Shown here piece by piece: positions 59,564 to 64,000 of a DNA stretch of 64,000 nt. Location of the stretch: assembly GCA_039028975.1 (NCBI GenBank), contig JBCCHB010000083.1:1-64000 (forward strand), written 5' to 3'. The stretch's first letter is position 1. Every line of letters starts with the position of its first letter. The DNA is from JAHBNG01 sp039028975 (GTDB taxonomy: Bacteria; Chloroflexota; Anaerolineae; Caldilineales; Caldilineaceae). Under the pieces are notes generated by a model. That model made no database searches, was not told where the DNA came from, and saw only the letters and a list, made by a program, of their open reading frames with translations. A program made the translations under genes and the position numbers.

Positions 59564-60472
59564 CTAATCCAACAGTCCAAATTCACGAGCTGCGTCGTAT
59601 ACTGCCTGAAGCATAGTTTGCTCATTTGACGTGTAGCTAGCAGCGGCCGTAGCTGCGCCGCCCGTCTGTTGCACTCCTGTGGCAAAAAGTTCATCTGTAG
59701 AACCGCGTTTAAATGTCAAACGAGAGGATGCTGAAGAGTACCAAACATCACCATCATTACCCGAAGTGGGATTTGACGACACATCAAATCTTAATTGCGC
59801 TCTTGCAACGCTACCGATACCTAAGTGCAAAAGAGCTGTTGGTGATTGCTCGTTTATTCCCACCTGCCCTGCTCTCGTTACCTTCAGTAAAGAGCCTGAA
59901 TGCAAAGAAGTGCTTGTTGAAACTGCAAAATCCGCATCCGTCTTTGTCACTCCAAAATAGAACTCTCCTGCTCCATTTTCAAATCTAATAGCTGCATTAT
60001 TGCTATTAGATCTTCGGAAACGAACAATGTCAAACGTTGAACCCACCACGTTGAGGGCGAAATCACCAGGATCTGTATTAATGCCAACTCGTTTATTCGT
60101 GGTGTCAATAGTTAAAACGTTGGAAGACCCGCTAGCGTTTTGCACTTTAAGTGAATTTAAACCATCTACTAACGGCCTAATTGAACCGCTGGCAAGAATT
60201 AACTCACCATCATCTGCAATTGTTGGAGCATTGCTGGTGTAACCCTGAACAACCTTTCCTGTGACACCATCAAAGCGAACTATTGCGTTGTCTGCAGAAG
60301 ACGACGGCCCGCTGACATCCCCGCTGCCACCGCCCCCACCACCACTACTTCCAGGGATAAACTTGCCCGTGGCATGGTCGTAAACCATAGCGAGACCATC
60401 ATTCCCGGCATTTTTCGGGAAATTCACGTCACGCGCATTAGATATATATTTTATGCCCTTTGGGGTTAACAC
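59564..60472 (-). CDS. Fibre-like protein inside the head module
   Basis: 302 aa. After MLTPKGIKYISNARDVNFP comes a Gly-rich hinge (residues about 42-51), then GDVSGPSSSADNAIVRFDGV, a block common in phage fibres. Shaft motifs RVGINTDPGDFALNV and QVGINEQSPTALLHLGIG are akin to those of the S74 fibre at 49-50 kb. There is no S74 domain; the C-terminus is a helix (TMLQAVYDAAREFGLLD). Its location between capsid and connector genes suggests a capsid or neck fibre. Confidence 0.7.
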   Translation of the reverse strand: MLTPKGIKYISNARDVNFPKNAGNDGLAMVYDHATGKFIPGSSGGGGGGSGDVSGPSSSADNAIVRFDGVTGKVVQGYTSNAPTIADDGELILASGSIRPLVDGLNSLKVQNASGSSNVLTIDTTNKRVGINTDPGDFALNVVGSTFDIVRFRRSNSNNAAIRFENGAGEFYFGVTKTDADFAVSTSTSLHSGSLLKVTRAGQVGINEQSPTALLHLGIGSVARAQLRFDVSSNPTSGNDGDVWYSSASSRLTFKRGSTDELFATGVQQTGGAATAAASYTSNEQTMLQAVYDAAREFGLLD

Positions 60473-60484
60473 GAAGACTATTCC

Positions 60485-60778
60485 TTAAGATGCTGATTTC
60501 TTGCTAGACTTCCCAGATCCCTTTGGCTTCTCAGCTTCTTTGGCGTCAGCCTCAGCAGATTTATCTTGAGACTCTTCCCCAGCAGCTTCGGGTTCCTCTG
60601 GTTCATCGCTACCTGATTCGCCATCCTGGCCATCGGGATCTTCAACCAGTTCCGGAGCCTCGAGAGCCTTCCCCATCTGAACTAATTGCTTGGCCACATT
60701 GTCTTTGAATTCCCCAAAGCCGTCAGCCTCATAGAGCTGGCCATGGACTAGTGTATTGCGCTTAAATGTCACTCGCAT
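60485..60778 (-). CDS. Small acidic phage protein next to capsid gene
   Basis: 97 aa from ATG 60778 (MRVTFKRNTLVHG), with AGGAGAG 8 nt upstream; the open frame up to 60838 lacks such a site. The first 40 residues form a compact part (LYEADGFGEFKDNVAKQLVQMGKA), and the rest is acidic then Lys-rich low complexity. It lies right behind the major capsid gene, the usual place of head decoration or completion proteins. Role not proven. Confidence 0.65.
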   Translation of the reverse strand: MRVTFKRNTLVHGQLYEADGFGEFKDNVAKQLVQMGKALEAPELVEDPDGQDGESGSDEPEEPEAAGEESQDKSAEADAKEAEKPKGSGKSSKKSAS

Positions 60779-60851
60779 CGTCTCTCTCCTTAATGACGTG
60801 CTAGGGGAGGCTATCCCCCAGCTCGCTGTGGTCATCATATTGCGTCAACGC

Positions 60852-62156
60852 TTAGGTAGTGATGGCGTCTAGCATGGCAGAGAAGGACTGGGCGTGACGG
60901 AACGCAAAGTCAACGTCCTGCAAGGACACCACCCGCAACGTGCCGCTTGTGCTGTGGGTGTAGGGATCGACCATGATGTCTAGGCCAGACCACAGACCCA
61001 TGATCATGTCTGCCCAGTTGCCAAAGAAGATGGCCGATAGGTTTGTGCCGCTGCCTTTGGTCAGGTCAGAACGGACCTGGTTGCTCACGATGGCTCGATA
61101 GCCATTGAGCGGGTTGCTCCCCTCTCCCCAGACGGACATGCCGTTGGAACTGGCGTACTTCTCGGTCGTCTTCAGCTTGCCCCGAACCGCCGCATTGGTA
61201 ATGTAGGCCAAATTGCCTACATCCGCATTGTCCACGGCTACCTCAGTCTCCAAGCTAACGATGTCGGCCCAATCTGGGGCTGCCCCATTGGTACCACCGG
61301 CTACTGCACCGATTCCGGCCAGCTGCTCAAGACCATCGGGCTGGTTGGCATTGGCCCCGCTGTCCCCATGCAGCCCGGCATAGTCAATGGCTAAGGCAAT
61401 GACAGAGGCCAAGTCCTGGCGTACAAAGGCTTCAACGCCAATAGAAGACTGCAAAATCAGCCGACGGGAGAAATCCGTAAAGGCCCCAGCGGTATGGGGT
61501 GTCATGGTGACCTGGTCCACTGTCTGCTGTGATTCGGTCGGGCTGCCGGCTTCACCCACCCAGTAGGCCGTTGCGCCACCGGTCTGGCGTGGGATGGCGA
61601 TATTCCCCTCCAAGCCATCCAGCATCCGCGCCCCAGCATTGACCAAGGCCAGGCGGTTGCGCAATAGTTCAATGAAGGAGCTGGCCAATAGATCGGTGGA
61701 TACAGTATGCCCGCCAGCCGTTGGCGTCCCCACAGAGAGATCACGGGTCACCCAATCGTTGGGGACAAAGAAGCCCTGTGGTGTCGTATCCATCCGACGG
61801 GCAACTTCCTCGCTGGCTTCTCGCTCTAGCTCTGCTCCCCGCCAGTCATTGTTGGCCAAGGCCCGGATGGCTCGCACAATGGAGTATTCTCGGACCTCTT
61901 CATCACTCATGCCGATGTTGGCATCCTGATCAGGCTCTGGGCGACTAGGCGCATCATTCAGACCCCGCTCCATCTCGTCCAGCCGTTCCCGTCGGGCAAT
62001 ATCGTTGTCCAGGTTCTCAATATCGGCCTGGAGCTGCTCATAGTCTTTGGTTTCTTGCTCGTTCAGCCCTCGCTCTTCATTGTCAGCGTTGTCGAGCAAT
62101 TGGCGCAGCGCCGCAATTTTGGCCGCTCGTTTGCGCCGTAGGTCTAGTAAGTTCAT
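60852..62156 (-). CDS. Major capsid protein, HK97 fold
   Basis: 434 aa. Residues 1-100 form the charged coiled-coil scaffold (AKIAALRQLLDNADNEERGLN) that the protease removes. The coat proper starts near PNDWVTRDLS and includes AYWVGEAGSPTESQQTVDQVTM, TAGAFTDFSRRLILQSS and the C-terminal VVSLQDVDFAFRHAQSFSAM. It assembles the icosahedral shell. It is translated right after the protease gene (two-nt gap). Ribosome binding site GAGGTAAC. Confidence 0.95.
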   Translation of the reverse strand: MNLLDLRRKRAAKIAALRQLLDNADNEERGLNEQETKDYEQLQADIENLDNDIARRERLDEMERGLNDAPSRPEPDQDANIGMSDEEVREYSIVRAIRALANNDWRGAELEREASEEVARRMDTTPQGFFVPNDWVTRDLSVGTPTAGGHTVSTDLLASSFIELLRNRLALVNAGARMLDGLEGNIAIPRQTGGATAYWVGEAGSPTESQQTVDQVTMTPHTAGAFTDFSRRLILQSSIGVEAFVRQDLASVIALAIDYAGLHGDSGANANQPDGLEQLAGIGAVAGGTNGAAPDWADIVSLETEVAVDNADVGNLAYITNAAVRGKLKTTEKYASSNGMSVWGEGSNPLNGYRAIVSNQVRSDLTKGSGTNLSAIFFGNWADMIMGLWSGLDIMVDPYTHSTSGTLRVVSLQDVDFAFRHAQSFSAMLDAITT

Positions 62157-62158
62157 AG

Positions 62159-62776
62159 TTACCTCATGGCTAATAGGTCTAATCGTCGTCGCTGCACGTC
62201 CAGGCGCGCCCGCGCGTGGTCCGCATCAGCCGAAGAGCCAGACGCCCGTCTGAATTCCTCGGGTATCTCGGGGATCACCCCGTAAACCTCATCATTGCGT
62301 ACACCCACGCTAGTGGATGTGTAGGCTGGGAACGTCACCGGTGAGACTTCATATAGCTTTGCCTTATTCAGGGTGCGAATCAGCGTGCCTTCATCGTCTT
62401 CGTCCCACTCAAAATCGAGCGCCCGAAACCCAAACGACATCTGATTGACATCCCCTCGTTCAATGGCCTCGACCTGCTGGGCGGCGCTTCTAGGTGCATC
62501 AATCTCTACCCGCAGCCCATGATCATCTTCTTCCAGCCGCAGCGTACCCGCTATGGTGCGCCCCAGCACGATGTTGCTGTCATGATTCCAGAGCGCTCGA
62601 ATGTCATCGCCCAGCGTCTCAGCAAATGCGCCTGGCGCAATGCGCTCCCGAAATCCCCATAGCATCTGTGAAAGGGAGTTAAAGACCGCCGCATAGCCGC
62701 TAATGGTGCGGTTGCCCTCTTCATCAGCACGAGTCTCCAGCTTTTGTAGTTCAAAAAAGCGCCGTTCGAGTTTCAT
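62159..62776 (-). CDS. Prohead protease, HK97 family
   Basis: 205 aa. NRTISGYAAVFNSLSQ start, active-site His in RALWNHDSNIVLGRT, Ser in VNQMSFGFRA, and the closing LYEVSPVTFPAYTSTSV. It cuts the scaffold part of the capsid protein and itself during head maturation. It overlaps the upstream 75-aa gene by 4 nt and precedes the capsid gene, as is usual in this phage group. Confidence 0.95.
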   Translation of the reverse strand: MKLERRFFELQKLETRADEEGNRTISGYAAVFNSLSQMLWGFRERIAPGAFAETLGDDIRALWNHDSNIVLGRTIAGTLRLEEDDHGLRVEIDAPRSAAQQVEAIERGDVNQMSFGFRALDFEWDEDDEGTLIRTLNKAKLYEVSPVTFPAYTSTSVGVRNDEVYGVIPEIPEEFRRASGSSADADHARARLDVQRRRLDLLAMR

Positions 62777-63000
62777 AATTTCCCTAAAAGAGAATAAAAG
62801 TAGGTCACAACTAGGTCTTTATGCATCTCTGGCGGTATCTGGTTGGCCTGAAGAGTGCGAAACATCTTGTGTAGCTTCGGCCCATAGACCTCAGTTTCTG
62901 CCTGCTCTAGCTCCACAATCCGCCTTTCTAGCTTACGAATGGCCTCTTTCAGCGCCTTGACCCGCTCTTCAGCCAGCTCAACCAAGTTCTCTGTATGCAT
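62773..63000 (-). CDS. Small coiled-coil phage protein
   Basis: 75 aa, no family recognised. Residues 6-37 form a heptad-like charged helix (VELAEERVKALKEAIRKLE), followed by a second helix (MHKDLVVTYFYSLLGKL). It lies between the portal-gpF gene (3-nt gap) and the protease gene (overlap of 4 nt). It may be a scaffold or assembly helper; this is inferred from position only. Confidence 0.65.
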   Translation of the reverse strand: MHTENLVELAEERVKALKEAIRKLERRIVELEQAETEVYGPKLHKMFRTLQANQIPPEMHKDLVVTYFYSLLGKL

Positions 63001-63003
63001 AAA

Positions 63004-64000
63004 CTACCTCACAGCCACAACAACACAGTCACAGCCGCCATGCAGCGGACCATACTTCTTGTTTCGTCGGACCAGCATGGGTGTACTGCCATCCCCAGCA
63101 TCAATGGAAGAGCCACCTTCAATAAAGTAGTCGCCTCGCCCAACAATCTTCCCGTTGAGCTGCTGACAGAAGGGGCAGGAGTCGCCCGAAGCTGCCCAAC
63201 GAAGGCTAACGACCTGATAGACGCCATATGTCGCCACAACCAGCGCATTGAGTCCCTCAAACGCTTGTGCTAGGGCCACCTTCTTGGCTTGGGTCTCTAG
63301 CCAGCCGTCCAAGCGCTCTTCAATCAGCTCTGCCGTCTCCTCGTCGCCTGCAGTCGTGGCTTCGGCCAGCTCTTCAATCTGCCGACGGCTAAAGGCTGCC
63401 CAACTGTCCCCAAATGCCGCTAGATACTCCTCGATGAAGGTGCGCAGCTCATCCGTCAGGCCGTCTTCATCCTCGTCTAGCTCATCCGCTACGCTGCCCA
63501 GTACCTGATCGCCATAGGTCAGCATAAGCGCCCGAAAGGCTTCGATGATGACCTCATCCCACTCTCGATAGAATGTAGTCACCCACTCTAGGAAATCAGA
63601 AAGAGAACGCTTGCGCAGATGCTTATTCACCGCGCGGCGCACGTCGTTGGCTTCCCGTCGGATAACCCGGGCTGCAACCTCTTCGTACAGCCCCACATAT
63701 GATCGAGCCAACCGCTGCCGCTGGGTGCGAACCTTCCGTACATCTTCCGGTTCATCGTCCTCATCCGCCCTTGTTTCGCTTAGCGACTCTATCCGACGGC
63801 TATGCGTGTCACAATCGCACGCTGGATCGTGGTCTCGCTGGCCGTCATCGTCATTTTCGTCCATGCCTGCCGGTGAATCACCCGCTTGGCCCGCTGGCAC
63901 CATATTGAGCGGCACCAGGTACTCATCACCGCCGTCAATCGGGTTTAGATTCTCCATGCGCCGGATGTCGTTGGCACTCAGCCAGCCATTCTGGCGACCG
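63004..64000 (-). CDS. Portal protein fused to Mu gpF-like head morphogenesis domain (5' end cut)
   Basis: The frame stays open to the window edge, so the N-terminal part lies outside; at least 331 residues are visible. The first visible residues, NGWLSANDIRRMENLNPIDG then DEYLVPLNMVPAG, are the C-terminal end of an HK97-type portal protein. After an acidic linker (about 50 residues) comes a gpF-like minor head domain: a helical part (RRAVNKHLRKRSLSDFLEW) and the C-terminal SCPFCQQLNGKIVG followed by GPLHGGCDC, the Cys/His motif of gpF. Usually these are two genes. No stop lies between the parts. An internal ATG at 63957 exists but would start inside the portal end. Confidence 0.8.
   Translation of the reverse strand, partial: GRQNGWLSANDIRRMENLNPIDGGDEYLVPLNMVPAGQAGDSPAGMDENDDDGQRDHDPACDCDTHSRRIESLSETRADEDDEPEDVRKVRTQRQRLARSYVGLYEEVAARVIRREANDVRRAVNKHLRKRSLSDFLEWVTTFYREWDEVIIEAFRALMLTYGDQVLGSVADELDEDEDGLTDELRTFIEEYLAAFGDSWAAFSRRQIEELAEATTAGDEETAELIEERLDGWLETQAKKVALAQAFEGLNALVVATYGVYQVVSLRWAASGDSCPFCQQLNGKIVGRGDYFIEGGSSIDAGDGSTPMLVRRNKKYGPLHGGCDCVVVAVR

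Larger units (their letters stand above)
47651..64000. mobile_element. Partial HK97-type siphovirus prophage (left end)
   Basis: From the tRNA-His 3' end to the window edge all genes are phage type: integrase on plus, then a collinear minus-strand virion cassette in standard HK97 order read backwards (portal, protease, capsid, connectors, tail). Genes abut or overlap by 1-22 nt, and no frame is broken, which fits an intact prophage. The right attachment site, terminase, replication and regulatory genes lie outside. No holin or endolysin is seen between fibre and integrase. Confidence 0.9.

Noticed and set aside
60779..60838. N-terminal extension of the small acidic phage protein
   Set aside because: The AGGAGAG site lies 8 nt before the inner ATG at 60778; the extension has no such site.

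Overview
The window looks like a chromosomal segment of a free-living bacterium, most likely a Chloroflexota member of the Anaerolineae/Caldilineae type. This is inferred from protein style, not from a marker gene. The clues are a membrane protein with an N-terminal CPFLG...FPS...CPRF cysteine motif and long Pro/Thr linkers, enlarged Liv permeases, a ParB-USP fusion, and phytanoyl-CoA dioxygenase and type III CoA-transferase genes. There is no rRNA, CRISPR array or insertion sequence. Many starts lack a clear Shine-Dalgarno sequence and sit in a CTTATG/CCTATG context.

Layout. (1) 0.3-5.6 kb: a receiver-APH-kinase fusion protein, a tiny membrane protein, a 25-bp palindromic terminator, and a PhoR/PhoB-like two-component pair. 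(2) 6-13.8 kb: a type III CoA-transferase, then a tightly overlapping minus-strand operon (TPR, FecR-like surface protein, GT-C glycosyltransferase, Nmad3-like protein), an M42 aminopeptidase and a flavin reductase. (3) 14.5-25.3 kb: a branched-chain-amino-acid-type ABC importer (binding protein, two large permeases, two ATPases), followed by an AbgB-like M20 amidohydrolase, an agmatinase-family ureohydrolase, a phytanoyl-CoA dioxygenase and a GNAT. This is plausibly an uptake-and-breakdown module for an amide- or guanidino-type nitrogen compound. (4) 25.3-28.5 kb: TetR with a promoter/operator and an ABC-2 type exporter. (5) 28.8-34.4 kb: cation antiporter, Nudix hydrolase, acyl-CoA dehydrogenase, PP2C phosphatase and a ParB-USP-USP protein. 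(6) 34.4-45.9 kb, minus strand: DEDDh exonuclease, zinc-ribbon membrane protein, two CNNM/CorC proteins, the cysteine-motif protein, tRNA nucleotidyltransferase, and a molybdopterin operon (moeA, moaC, moaD-moaE fusion).

(7) 46.87-47.65 kb: six tRNA genes (Leu, Ala, Gly, Phe, Gln, His), with promoters and hairpins between them. (8) 47.65-64.0 kb: one end of an HK97-type long-tailed prophage that runs off the window. A tyrosine integrase lies directly behind tRNA-His. Facing it is an unbroken minus-strand virion operon: portal-gpF fusion (cut by the window edge), small coiled-coil protein, prohead protease, major capsid protein, fibre-like proteins, head-tail connectors, tail terminator, tail tube protein, tail assembly chaperone with a -1 frameshift site, tape measure, Dit, Gp37-like protein, and a fibre with an S74 chaperone domain. 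No lysis genes are visible; the terminase, regulators and replication genes would be beyond base 64000.

Most striking: the perfect X XXY YYZ slippery site at 54995-55001, which opens a 104-codon extension; the portal-gpF fusion; a head-tail joining protein fused to a lectin-like domain; an Nmad3 gene coupled to a membrane glycosyltransferase; and a dispersed ~80-bp intergenic repeat with three copies, two in front of the ureohydrolase and dioxygenase genes.
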